Part shown: piece after piece, positions 54,355 through 62,273 of the stretch | How positions within the stretch are numbered: position 1 is the first letter of the stretch | How the letters are laid out: each line of letters begins with the position of its first letter | Assembly (NCBI GenBank): GCA_964529715.1 | Contig: CAZGXI010000020.1 | Location: forward strand, 26,035 to 90,034 | DNA length: 64,000 bases | DNA from: CAZGXI01 sp964529715 | GTDB taxonomy: Bacteria; Chloroflexota; Anaerolineae; Aggregatilineales; Ch27 | Reading direction: 5' to 3' | The notes under the pieces: generated by a model | What the model was told of the DNA's origin: nothing | Database searches by the model: none | What the model saw: only the letters and a program-made list of their open reading frames with translations | Position numbers and translations under genes: made by a program

Positions 54355-54433
54355 ACCTACCGCCGGCGGTTATGCATCCTGCACAACGGCAGTCAACAAC
54401 ACCAACGAACTTTGCGAATCTGGGGCGAAAGGG

Positions 54434-54463
54434 TTGACAGCACCCCTCAAACCCTGCTACCTT
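54434..54463 (+). promoter_or_regulatory. Promoter of the ilvB leader
   Basis: Consensus TTGACA, 18-bp spacer, TACCTT. Predicted start near 54470, about 45 bases before the leader ATG. A second TTGACA at 54494-54499 has no matching -10. Bases 54355-54433 hold only a short CCGCCGGCGG palindrome. Confidence 0.5.
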
Positions 54464-54514
54464 TGCTGGTAAGCAAGAGTGACACAGGCTCAATTGACAG
54501 AACGATTTTCGACC

Positions 54515-54619
54515 ATGTCCGCCAACAACCGCCTCTTCAGCCTTATTATCGTCGTACTTCTTAGCCTCGTCGTGGACGAGGATTTGGCGGTTTGGGCGGC
54601 AAAGGCGGGAACAGCGTAG
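54515..54619 (+). CDS. Leu/Ile/Val-rich leader peptide upstream of ilvB
   Basis: A 34-codon frame beginning MSANNRLFSLIIVVLLSLVV and ending TAG. Ten of residues 7-20 are leucine, isoleucine or valine, including two each of Ile and Val in a row followed by two Leu, and again two Val. This is the pattern of IlvL-type leaders, which sense all three branched-chain amino acids. The less common CTT codon is used for several Leu, which would sharpen sensitivity. It overlaps the antiterminator arm. Confidence 0.82.
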   Translation: MSANNRLFSLIIVVLLSLVVDEDLAVWAAKAGTA

Positions 54620-54687
54620 ACTGTCAAGCCAAGAGCAAGCAGAACGCAAGCGCAACCAGAAGCCCCCGGACCGCCGGGGGCTTTTTT
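54565..54687 (+). promoter_or_regulatory. ilvB transcription attenuator (pause hairpin, antiterminator and terminator)
   Basis: A 7-bp pause hairpin (54565-54571 with 54575-54581, loop GTG) follows the Leu/Ile/Val codons. The terminator is a 10-bp stem (54660-54669 with 54674-54683, loop ACCG) leading into six T. The antiterminator pairs 54586-54596 (GGCGGTTTGGG) with 54665-54675 (CCCGGACCGCC), 11 pairs including two G-U, which removes the terminator's 5' arm. Stalling at branched-chain codons should leave 54586-54596 free and allow read-through to ilvB. Confidence 0.8.
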
Positions 54688-54733
54688 GTTCACTTATCTG
54701 AGAGCGGAGAGAGAGGCCACACGGAGAAGAACA

Positions 54734-56443
54734 ATGAAACTCAAAGGCGCTGAGATCATCTGGGAATCATTGCTACGGGAAGGCGTCAACCTGTTGTTTG
54801 GCTATCCGGGTGGGGTACTCTTGCCGACCTATGACGCCCTGACCAAGTACCCCCAGATTCACCACGTGCTGGTGCGCCACGAACAAGGCGCGACGCATAT
54901 GGCCGACGGCTATGCCCGCGCGACCGGCAAAGTGGGCGTCGCCATGGCGACCAGCGGCCCCGGCGCGACCAACACCGTCACCGGCATCGCAACTGCCATG
55001 ATGGACTCCTCACCCATCGTGGTCCTCACCGGGCAAGTCTCGACCAATGTCCTCGGCACAGATGCCTTCCAGGAAACTGACATCACCGGCATCACCCTGC
55101 CCATCACCAAACACAATTACCTGGTGACAGACGTGCGGGACCTAGCCTACACCATCCGCGAAGCCTTCCATATCGCCCGCACAGGGCGGCCTGGTCCGGT
55201 CCTCGTGGACATCCCCAAAGACGTCCAGAATGCTACTACCGAGTACGACCCCTCCGATGCCCCGATCAAACTGCCTGGCTATCATCCCGCCGAAAACGCC
55301 TCCGAAGCACAAATACGGCACGCTTTGGCCCTCATTCACGAAGCCAAACGCCCGCTCATTCTGGCGGGACACGGCGTGCTGATGTCTGAAGCGACACATG
55401 AACTACGCGAATTCGCCGAACGGGCGCAGATTCCTGTCGCGCTGACTCTGCTGGGTAAGGGCGCAATGCCGGAAGATCATCCGCTGTGCCTGGGCATGAT
55501 GGGAATGCACGGCGAGGCTTACGTCAACAACGCCATTCAGCAGGCAGACCTGCTACTGGCCTTCGGGATGCGTTTCGATGACCGTGTGACGGGCAACCTC
55601 AAGACCTACGCACCCAACTCGCGCAAGATTCACGTAGATGTCGACCCGTCTGAAATCAACAAGAACGTGCCTGTGGATGTAGGCATGGTCGGTAACCTGC
55701 GTACCGTGCTGGCTCAGATGATCCCGTTCGTGGAGCGCGAGCGCGATGACGCCTGGTTCGACCAGATTCACGAGTGGCAGGCCGACACGCGCCGCCGTGA
55801 CATCGCTTACCAGCAGGTCAACGACGGCAAGCTGTACGCTGCCCACGTCATCCGCGACCTGTGGGAGTGCACCGGCGGCGATGTGACCGTCGTGACCGAC
55901 GTGGGCCAACATCAGATGTGGGAAGCGCAATATTTTCCACACCGGCGGCCCCGCACCCTGATCACCAGCGGCGGCCTGGGAACGATGGGGTTCGGCCTCC
56001 CGGCAGCGATTGGGGCCAAGATGGGCCGCCCAGAGGAAGAGGTGTGGGTGATTGCCGGCGACGGCGGCTTTCAAATGACCATGGCCGAGCTGGCAACCGC
56101 CGTGCAGGAGAAAGTTGATATTAACATCGCCATCATCAACAACGGCTACCTGGGTATGGTCCGCCAGTGGCAGGAATTCTTCTATGAAGAACGCTACAAC
56201 GCCACGCCCATGTTCAGCCCGGACTTCTGCAAATTGGCAGACGCATTCGGCATCCCGTCGATCCGAGTCACTCAACGTGACCAGATCGCGGACGCCGTCC
56301 GGCAGGCGCGGCAGCCCAAAGATCGCCCCCTGCTGATCGAATTCGTGGTGGAAAAGCACGACATCGTTTACCCAATGGTCCCGGCTGGTGCAGACCTGCA
56401 CGCCATGATCCGCCGTCCGGTGGCCGAACCGGATATGGCTTAG
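54734..56443 (+). CDS. ilvB: Acetolactate synthase large subunit
   Basis: ThDP enzyme for the first common step of valine, leucine and isoleucine synthesis. Seen: FGYPGGVLLPTYDAL, catalytic Glu in VRHEQGATHMADGYARATGK, GRPGPVLVDIPKDVQ, and the ThDP motif GDGGFQMTMAELATAVQ to NNGYLGMVRQWQEFFY. The 569 aa are normal. The start at 54734 has GGAGAA upstream; an earlier ATG would sit in the terminator tail. It follows the branched-chain attenuator and leads ilvN and ilvC. Confidence 0.97.
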   Translation: MKLKGAEIIWESLLREGVNLLFGYPGGVLLPTYDALTKYPQIHHVLVRHEQGATHMADGYARATGKVGVAMATSGPGATNTVTGIATAMMDSSPIVVLTGQVSTNVLGTDAFQETDITGITLPITKHNYLVTDVRDLAYTIREAFHIARTGRPGPVLVDIPKDVQNATTEYDPSDAPIKLPGYHPAENASEAQIRHALALIHEAKRPLILAGHGVLMSEATHELREFAERAQIPVALTLLGKGAMPEDHPLCLGMMGMHGEAYVNNAIQQADLLLAFGMRFDDRVTGNLKTYAPNSRKIHVDVDPSEINKNVPVDVGMVGNLRTVLAQMIPFVERERDDAWFDQIHEWQADTRRRDIAYQQVNDGKLYAAHVIRDLWECTGGDVTVVTDVGQHQMWEAQYFPHRRPRTLITSGGLGTMGFGLPAAIGAKMGRPEEEVWVIAGDGGFQMTMAELATAVQEKVDINIAIINNGYLGMVRQWQEFFYEERYNATPMFSPDFCKLADAFGIPSIRVTQRDQIADAVRQARQPKDRPLLIEFVVEKHDIVYPMVPAGADLHAMIRRPVAEPDMA

Positions 56444-56456
56444 GGAGGAGAACACT

Positions 56457-57002
56457 GTGAAACACACCCTGACTGCCTTGGTGGAAAACAAACCCGGCGT
56501 TCTGAACCGCGTTGCCAGCCTCTTTCGCCGCCGGGGCTACAACATCGACAGCCTGACGGTAGGCCGCACCCATTCGCCCGACATTTCGCGCATGACCATC
56601 GTCATGGAAGGCAGCGATATGGAAGCCGAACGGGTGGAAAAAAACCTGTACAAGCTGGTCAACGTGATCCATGTGAACCAACTCGACGACGAGACCACCG
56701 TCGCGCGTGACCTGGCCCTGATCAAGGTGGCGGTCAGCAACGAGACGCGCGCCGAGGTCATGCAACTCTGTGACATCTTCCGCGCGCGCATTGTAGACGT
56801 GTCGGCCAGTTCGCTGATCGTGGAGGTGACAGGCGATGAGCGCAAAATCGAGGGCCTGGCCGATCTGCTGCGCCCAATGGGGATCATCGAGATGGTGCGG
56901 ACGGGCGTCGTAGCAATGGGGCGCGGTGAGCACCGCCTGGACACCAATGGTTATCAGCCATCGGCCCGTATGAATGGCAATGGCCATCGCACGCCGATCT
57001 AG
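56457..57002 (+). CDS. ilvN: Acetolactate synthase small (regulatory) subunit
   Basis: Confers valine feedback and stability on IlvB. The 181 aa contain an N-terminal ACT domain (about residues 2-75, LVENKPGVLNRVASLFRRRG, NIDSLTVGRT) and the ALS small-subunit C-terminal domain (about 85-160). A short Asn/Gly-rich tail follows. GTG start with GGGAGGAG just upstream. It begins 13 bases after ilvB. Confidence 0.96.
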   Translation: MKHTLTALVENKPGVLNRVASLFRRRGYNIDSLTVGRTHSPDISRMTIVMEGSDMEAERVEKNLYKLVNVIHVNQLDDETTVARDLALIKVAVSNETRAEVMQLCDIFRARIVDVSASSLIVEVTGDERKIEGLADLLRPMGIIEMVRTGVVAMGRGEHRLDTNGYQPSARMNGNGHRTPI

Positions 57003-57021
57003 TCCAGGTAACCCGAAAGAA

Positions 57022-57045
57022 AGCGGCGGTAATGTTGCCGCCGCT
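57022..57045 (+). other. Hairpin between ilvN and ilvC
   Basis: 8-bp perfect stem AGCGGCGG/CCGCCGCT with an 8-nt loop, followed by CTGGATTTTCG. It may give partial termination or mRNA processing between the genes. Confidence 0.4.
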
Positions 57046-57095
57046 CTGGATTTTCGTTTGCGCCGTACTTTTGCAAAAGGATAAAGCAAACACTC

Positions 57096-58103
57096 ATGGC
57101 AAAACTCTACTACGACCAGGATGCAGACCTGAGTCTGCTAAGCGGAAAAACCGTCGCCGTCATCGGCTATGGCAGCCAGGGACATGCCCACGCCCTCAAC
57201 TTGCGCGACAGCGGCGTGAGCGTGGTTGTCGGGCTACACGAAGGCAGCAAAAGTCGCACGAAGGCCGAAGCCGAAGGGCTGACCGTGCTGTCCGTCGCCG
57301 AAGCTGCACAGCGCGCCGACGTAATTATGATGCTCGTGCCGGACACGATGCAGGCGCAGATTTACACCGAGCACATCGCACCGCATCTGGAGCCAGGCGA
57401 CACGTTGATGTTCGCGCATGGCTTTAATATCCGCTACGAACAGATCAAGCCGCCGGACTTTGTGGATGTGAGCATGGTCGCGCCCAAAGCGCCTGGTCAC
57501 CGTGTGCGGGAAGTTTTTGTGGAAGGCGGCGGGACGCCTGCCCTGGTTGCCGTCGCGCAAGACGCCAGCGGCAAGGCACTGGCCCAGGCGCTTGCTTATG
57601 CCAAAGGTCTCGGCGCCACCCGCGCAGGCGTCATTGAGACAACCTTTGCTGAGGAGACCGAAACCGACCTCTTCGGCGAGCAGGTCGTCCTCTGCGGCGG
57701 TGTGACGGCGCTCGTTCGCGCCGGATTCGAGACCCTGGTCAAAGCCGGTTATCAGCCAGAGATCGCCTACTTCGAGTGTCTGCACGAACTCAAGCTGATC
57801 GTGGATCTGATGTATCAGGGCGGCCTCGCCTATATGTGGTATAGCGTATCCGACACGGCGGAGCACGGCGGCTATACAGCCGGCGAGAGAATCGTGACCA
57901 ACGAGACCAAAGAGGAAATGGCCGGCATCCTGGCAGCCATTCAAGATGGCAGCTATGCCCGTGCATGGATCGAAGAGAACAAGAACGGACGGCCCTGGTT
58001 CAACCAGCGTCGAGCACAGGAGCGTGATCACCTGATTGAGCAGGTCGGTAAAGAACTACGCAAGATGATGCCGTTCCTGAACGCAAAGGACGTTCCTGAT
58101 TAA
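57096..58103 (+). CDS. ilvC: Ketol-acid reductoisomerase (class I)
   Basis: Converts acetolactate to dihydroxyisovalerate using NADPH and Mg. Seen: the NADPH loop IGYGSQGHAHALNLRDSG with GLHEGSKSRTKAE (basic and Ser residues fit NADPH), FAHGFNIRY, PKAPGHRVRE and the Mg-binding AEETETDLFGEQVVLCGG and YFECLHELKLIVDLMYQGG. At 335 aa it is the short class I form. Confidence 0.97.
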   Translation: MAKLYYDQDADLSLLSGKTVAVIGYGSQGHAHALNLRDSGVSVVVGLHEGSKSRTKAEAEGLTVLSVAEAAQRADVIMMLVPDTMQAQIYTEHIAPHLEPGDTLMFAHGFNIRYEQIKPPDFVDVSMVAPKAPGHRVREVFVEGGGTPALVAVAQDASGKALAQALAYAKGLGATRAGVIETTFAEETETDLFGEQVVLCGGVTALVRAGFETLVKAGYQPEIAYFECLHELKLIVDLMYQGGLAYMWYSVSDTAEHGGYTAGERIVTNETKEEMAGILAAIQDGSYARAWIEENKNGRPWFNQRRAQERDHLIEQVGKELRKMMPFLNAKDVPD

Positions 58104-58155
58104 TGCTGCGCCACCGGCGGCGCGCTGTGAGTTTTGCAGAAAGGGGGTGATTCAT

Positions 58156-58251
58156 TTGGCAGACGATGGCCTTAGCGACCTTAGCTTGCTCGACCTTTGC
58201 CTAGACCTGAATGCTGACCGGAGAGGAACACCCCGACATGCCCGTCAATAG
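58156..58251 (+). CDS. Leu-rich upstream frame overlapping the leuA start
   Basis: A TTG-initiated frame (a GTG at 58147 is an alternative start) placed 8 bases after AAGGGGGTGAT, a near-perfect Shine-Dalgarno sequence. It reads GLSDLSLLDLCLDL, with seven leucines in 14 residues spelled by CTT, TTG, CTC, CTA and CTG, and ends at 58251, 14 bases into leuA. No terminator lies between, so any control would act on translation of leuA. Function is inferred from composition and position. Confidence 0.5.
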   Translation: MADDGLSDLSLLDLCLDLNADRRGTPRHARQ

Positions 58252-59842
58252 CGAACCTGATGTAGTCCGCATTTTCGACACCACCCTGCGCGACGGGGAA
58301 CAGTCGCCCGGCGCAAGCCTGACCAGCGCCGAAAAACTGGAGATCGCCCGCCAGTTGGCCCGCCTGGGCGTAGACATCATCGAGGCGGGTTTCCCTGCCG
58401 CCAGCCCGGATGATTTGCTGGCCGTGCAGCGCATCGCGCAAGAAGTCGGCACACCCGACGGCCCGGTGATCGCCGGCCTGGCCCGCGCTGCCCAGAACGA
58501 CATCGACAAGGCGTGGGAAGCCGTCCGCCCGGCGGCCAAACCGCGTATCCACACCTTCCTGGCAACCTCGGACATCCACATGGAACGCAAGCTGCGCATG
58601 ACGCGCCCGCAGGTGGTGGCCCGCGCGCAGGAAATGGTCGCCTACGCTCGGTCGCTGTGCGATGATGTCGAATTCAGCCCGGAAGACGCCGGGCGCTCCG
58701 ACCCCGATTTTCTGATCGAAGTGCTGGCCACCGTCATCGCCGCAGGCGCAACCACACTCAACATCCCCGACACGGTCGGCTACACCATGCCGGACGAATA
58801 CTATGCACTCATGCACAAGCTGATCACCGAGACTCCGGGCGGCGATCAGGTCATCTGGTCCGTTCACTGCCACGACGACCTGGGCATGGCGACGGCCAAT
58901 ACCCTGGCGGGCATCCGCGCCGGGGCGCGGCAAGCCGAGGTCACAATGAACGGCATCGGGGAGCGCGCCGGCAACACCAGCCTCGAAGAGGTCGTCATGG
59001 CGCTGCACACACGCCAACCGTACTACGGCCTGCGCACACACATCGACACCACTCAGATCGCGCGCACCAGCCGCATGGTTAGCAACTACACCGGTATCCC
59101 CGTTCAGCCGAACAAAGCCATTGTCGGCAGCAATGCCTTCGCACATGAGGCCGGAATCCACCAGGACGGGATGCTTAAGGATCAGCGCACCTACGAGATC
59201 ATGACGCCCGAAACGGTCGGCCTCAGCCAGAGCCGTTTGGTGCTGGGCAAACACAGCGGGCGTCACGCCTTCCGCGTGCGTCTGGAAGAACTGGGCTATA
59301 ACTTGAGCGACGATCAGATCAAAACGGCCTTCGAGCGGTTCAAAGTGTTGGCCGACAAGAAGAAGACCGTCACCGATGCCGACCTGGAAGCCCTGATCGC
59401 CGACGAGTTCTACGGCCCGCAGGAAATTTATAGCCTGCTGGACCTCCAAGTTGCCTGTGGACGGCCCGGTATGCCCACTGCGACCGTCCGTCTGCGCGGC
59501 CCGGACGGCAAGGAACACGTTGCCCCGGCAGTCGGCACCGGCCCGGTCGATGCCACGTTCCAGGCTATCGACGCGATCATTCAGGCGCCAAACACGCTGG
59601 TCGAATATAGCGTGCACAGCATCACCGCCGGCATCGACGCGCTGGGCGAAGTCACCGTCCGCATCAGCCGCGAAAACGGCGACAAACGTACCTTCGGCGG
59701 TCATGGCGCCGATACAGACATCATCACGGCGAGCGCAAAAGCCTATATGGCTGCCCTCAACCGGATGCTTGCTGTCACCGGCGGAACACATGGCCAGCCC
59801 GAAGGCGAAGCGGCGACCATTGCCACCCCTGTATCTGCTTGA
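58238..59842 (+). CDS. leuA: 2-isopropylmalate synthase
   Basis: Condenses acetyl-CoA with 2-oxoisovalerate, the committed step to leucine. Seen: RIFDTTLRDGEQSPGASL, catalytic HCHDDLGMATANTLAGI, NGIGERAGNTSLEEVVMAL, and a C-terminal LeuA dimer regulatory domain (about residues 400-515). The start at 58238 has GGAGAGGA 10 bases upstream; an ATG at 58211 lacks a ribosome site. The 534 aa are typical of the bacterial long form, normally Leu-inhibited. Confidence 0.96.
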   Translation: MPVNSEPDVVRIFDTTLRDGEQSPGASLTSAEKLEIARQLARLGVDIIEAGFPAASPDDLLAVQRIAQEVGTPDGPVIAGLARAAQNDIDKAWEAVRPAAKPRIHTFLATSDIHMERKLRMTRPQVVARAQEMVAYARSLCDDVEFSPEDAGRSDPDFLIEVLATVIAAGATTLNIPDTVGYTMPDEYYALMHKLITETPGGDQVIWSVHCHDDLGMATANTLAGIRAGARQAEVTMNGIGERAGNTSLEEVVMALHTRQPYYGLRTHIDTTQIARTSRMVSNYTGIPVQPNKAIVGSNAFAHEAGIHQDGMLKDQRTYEIMTPETVGLSQSRLVLGKHSGRHAFRVRLEELGYNLSDDQIKTAFERFKVLADKKKTVTDADLEALIADEFYGPQEIYSLLDLQVACGRPGMPTATVRLRGPDGKEHVAPAVGTGPVDATFQAIDAIIQAPNTLVEYSVHSITAGIDALGEVTVRISRENGDKRTFGGHGADTDIITASAKAYMAALNRMLAVTGGTHGQPEGEAATIATPVSA

Positions 59843-59883
59843 ACTTATCCAGGGAAACCTGAAATGTGATGAGGAGAAAAGCC

Positions 59884-60108
59884 ATGTACCACACTGATCA
59901 TGCCGAACCCGTGCGCAGCGGGGTGCGTGAAAAAAGCCCTATCCCCGACTTCCCCGCCCCGCGCGTCTATCACCTGGCCGACGAGGGAGGGGCCTGGGCC
60001 GGAACGCCTTACCCCGACAGCACCTTTGACTTCATGCCCGATACCCCGGCCAGCACTATCGCCATTCAGATTTCGCCGCCGCCCCAAGACAGCTCCGCCG
60101 CGCATTAG
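59884..60108 (+). CDS. Small hypothetical protein between leuA and leuC
   Basis: 74 aa starting MYHTDHAEPV with GAGGAG 8 bases upstream, a strong ribosome site. Pro-, Asp- and Ala-rich with no membrane helix and no Cys. I do not recognise it. The spacing and ribosome site argue that it is a real gene co-transcribed with leuA and leuC. Confidence 0.6.
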   Translation: MYHTDHAEPVRSGVREKSPIPDFPAPRVYHLADEGGAWAGTPYPDSTFDFMPDTPASTIAIQISPPPQDSSAAH

Positions 60109-60114
60109 CGTTCG

Positions 60115-60139
60115 TGTGGGGGAGCCTGGCTCCCCCACA
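60115..60139 (+). other. Strong hairpin before leuC
   Basis: Perfect 11-bp stem TGTGGGGGAGC/GCTCCCCCACA with a 3-nt loop and no T tract. It probably protects or processes the leu transcript. Confidence 0.5.
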
Positions 60140-60174
60140 TGCTTTCTGACCCTATGTGAGAAGAGAATCCGTCC

Positions 60175-61599
60175 ATGACCGACACTCCCCCCCGCACATT
60201 GTTCGATAAAATCTGGGCCTCGCACGTCGTCTCACCCCAGGCCGACGACCATCCGGCGACCCTCTACATCGATTTGCACCTCGTCCACGAGGTGACATCC
60301 CCGCAGGCGTTTGACGAATTGCGCCAGCGTGGGCTACGTGTCCGTCGCCCAGATCGGACGCTGGCAACGATGGACCACAGCACTCCCACCACGCCGCGCA
60401 GTCCAGAGGGAGTAATCCCCGTAACGGATGCGCTGGCCGCCGCACAACTTGAAAAACTGTCCGCCAACTGTGACGAGTTCGGTATTCCACTCTACCGCCT
60501 GGGCAGCGAAAACCAGGGCATCGTCCACGTGATCGGCCCAGAGCAGGGCCTGACGCAGCCGGGCATGACCATCGTCTGTGGCGACAGTCACACCAGCACA
60601 CATGGCGCGTTCGGTGCGCTGGCCTTCGGCATTGGCACCAGCGAAGTCGCACATGTGCTGGCGACCCAATGCCTGCTCCAATATAAACCCAAAACCATGC
60701 AAGTCCGCGTAGATGGACACTTGCAGCCCGGCGTGACCGCCAAAGACATCATCCTGGCCGTGATTGCCCAGATCGGGATCGAAGGCGGCACAGGGCACGT
60801 GATCGAATACACCGGTGAGGCGATCCGTGCCCTAAACATGGAAGGCCGTATGACCATTTGCAATATGTCTATCGAAGGTGGGGCGCGCGCCGGGATGGTC
60901 GCCCCGGACGACACGACATTTGAATATCTGGCTGGGCGACCCTATGCACCGCGCGGAGAGGCGTGGGAACGCGCTGTCGCAGCGTGGCGGATGTTGCCCA
61001 CCGACCCAGGCGCTTCTTATGACCAAAGTGTCACCCTCGATGCAACATCGTTGGAGCCGATGATCACTTACGGCACGAACCCCGGCATGGGAATGCCCAT
61101 CACCGGGCGCGTGCCCGACCCGGCAGCAGTCCGCGATGTGAGCCAGCGGCAGGCGCTCGACAAAGCCCTGACATATATGGGACTGCAACCCGGTCAACCG
61201 CTGCTGGGCCAAAAAGTGGATGTCGTCTTTGTGGGAAGCTGCACCAACTCGCGCATCTCCGACCTGCGTGCTGCTGCCGAGATCATGCGTGGACGGCGGG
61301 TGGCAGAGGGCGTGCGGATGCTGGTCGTGCCCGGCTCACAGCAAGTGAAGGCGCAGGCCGAGGCCGAAGGGCTGCATGAGATTTTCCGCGCGGCAGGTGC
61401 AGAATGGCGCGAAGCCGGCTGTTCAATGTGTATCGCCATGAACGGCGACCAGCTCCAGCCGGGACAGTATGCCGTCAGCACCAGCAACCGCAACTTCGAG
61501 GGACGGCAGGGCAAAAGTGGACGCACTTTTCTCGCCAGCCCGCTGACCGCCGCCGCTGCCGCCGTGACCGGACGGATTACAGATGTGAGGAGTTTGTAG
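60175..61599 (+). CDS. leuC: 3-isopropylmalate dehydratase large subunit
   Basis: Aconitase-family 4Fe-4S enzyme that isomerises isopropylmalate. Seen: TLFDKIWASHVV, MDHSTPTTPR, VCGDSHTSTHGAFGALAFGIG, and cluster ligands in VGSCTNSRISDLR and GCSMCIAMN. The 474 aa are normal. It could also process citramalate, made by the cimA product three genes on. Confidence 0.96.
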   Translation: MTDTPPRTLFDKIWASHVVSPQADDHPATLYIDLHLVHEVTSPQAFDELRQRGLRVRRPDRTLATMDHSTPTTPRSPEGVIPVTDALAAAQLEKLSANCDEFGIPLYRLGSENQGIVHVIGPEQGLTQPGMTIVCGDSHTSTHGAFGALAFGIGTSEVAHVLATQCLLQYKPKTMQVRVDGHLQPGVTAKDIILAVIAQIGIEGGTGHVIEYTGEAIRALNMEGRMTICNMSIEGGARAGMVAPDDTTFEYLAGRPYAPRGEAWERAVAAWRMLPTDPGASYDQSVTLDATSLEPMITYGTNPGMGMPITGRVPDPAAVRDVSQRQALDKALTYMGLQPGQPLLGQKVDVVFVGSCTNSRISDLRAAAEIMRGRRVAEGVRMLVVPGSQQVKAQAEAEGLHEIFRAAGAEWREAGCSMCIAMNGDQLQPGQYAVSTSNRNFEGRQGKSGRTFLASPLTAAAAAVTGRITDVRSL

Positions 61600-61601
61600 C
61601 C

Positions 61602-62240
61602 ATGCCCGCTTTTACCAGGCTCACCAGCCGCATGATCCCCCTACCTATCGAGAACATCGATACAGACCAGATCATCCCGGCGCGTTTTCTTAAGACTACG
61701 AACAAGGCCGGCCTGGGAGACAGCCTGTTCGCCGACTGGCGCTATGATGCCGACGGCAACCCGCGCCCAGACTTCCCCCTGAATCAGCCACAGCACGCAG
61801 GCGCACAAATCCTGCTGGCGGGAGACAACTTCGGCTGCGGCAGTTCCCGCGAGCACGCCCCCTGGGCGCTAGTCGGCTACGGTTTCCGGGCCGTAATCAG
61901 CACCCGCTTTGCCGACATCTTCCGCAGCAATGCGCTCAAGAACGGACTGCTGCCTGTCATTATAGACAGCGAAACGCATCAGCAGCTTTTATCCCTGGTC
62001 GGAGAGGAACCGGGAACGGAAGTCACGCTGGACCTGGAAACACGGACGCTCATACTGCCCGATGGCCGCCAGGTCACGTTTCCGATTGACGGTTTTGCGC
62101 GCCACTGCCTGCTGCATGGCGTCGATCAACTGGGCTACTTGGTCGAGCAAATACCACAAGTCGAAGCCTATGAAGCCGTCAACCCGGCCCGTGTGAACAC
62201 GCTTCAGCCTGTATCCGAACACCGTGTCGGGACGCTATAA
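61602..62240 (+). CDS. leuD: 3-isopropylmalate dehydratase small subunit
   Basis: Swivel-domain partner of LeuC. Seen: IPLPIENIDTDQIIPARFLK, NFGCGSSREHAPWALVGYGF and SNALKNGLLPV. The 212 aa are normal for the bacterial LeuD. The start at 61602 has GAGGAG upstream and lies 2 bases after leuC. Confidence 0.96.
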   Translation: MPAFTRLTSRMIPLPIENIDTDQIIPARFLKTTNKAGLGDSLFADWRYDADGNPRPDFPLNQPQHAGAQILLAGDNFGCGSSREHAPWALVGYGFRAVISTRFADIFRSNALKNGLLPVIIDSETHQQLLSLVGEEPGTEVTLDLETRTLILPDGRQVTFPIDGFARHCLLHGVDQLGYLVEQIPQVEAYEAVNPARVNTLQPVSEHRVGTL

Positions 62241-62273
62241 ACACCATCCCGACAACAACGAGAGAGGGATACC

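Noticed and set aside
57032..57427. Frame starting MLPPLWIFVCAVLL before ilvC as a branched-chain leader
   Set aside because: Its first codons are rich in Leu/Val, but it has no stop for 131 codons, no ribosome site, and no terminator or antiterminator pair follows.
58181..59791. 536-codon frame opposite leuA
   Set aside because: It is the antisense shadow of a strongly conserved gene in GC-rich DNA and has no recognisable domain. The same applies to the long frames opposite ilvB, ilvC, sqdB-like and hisD.
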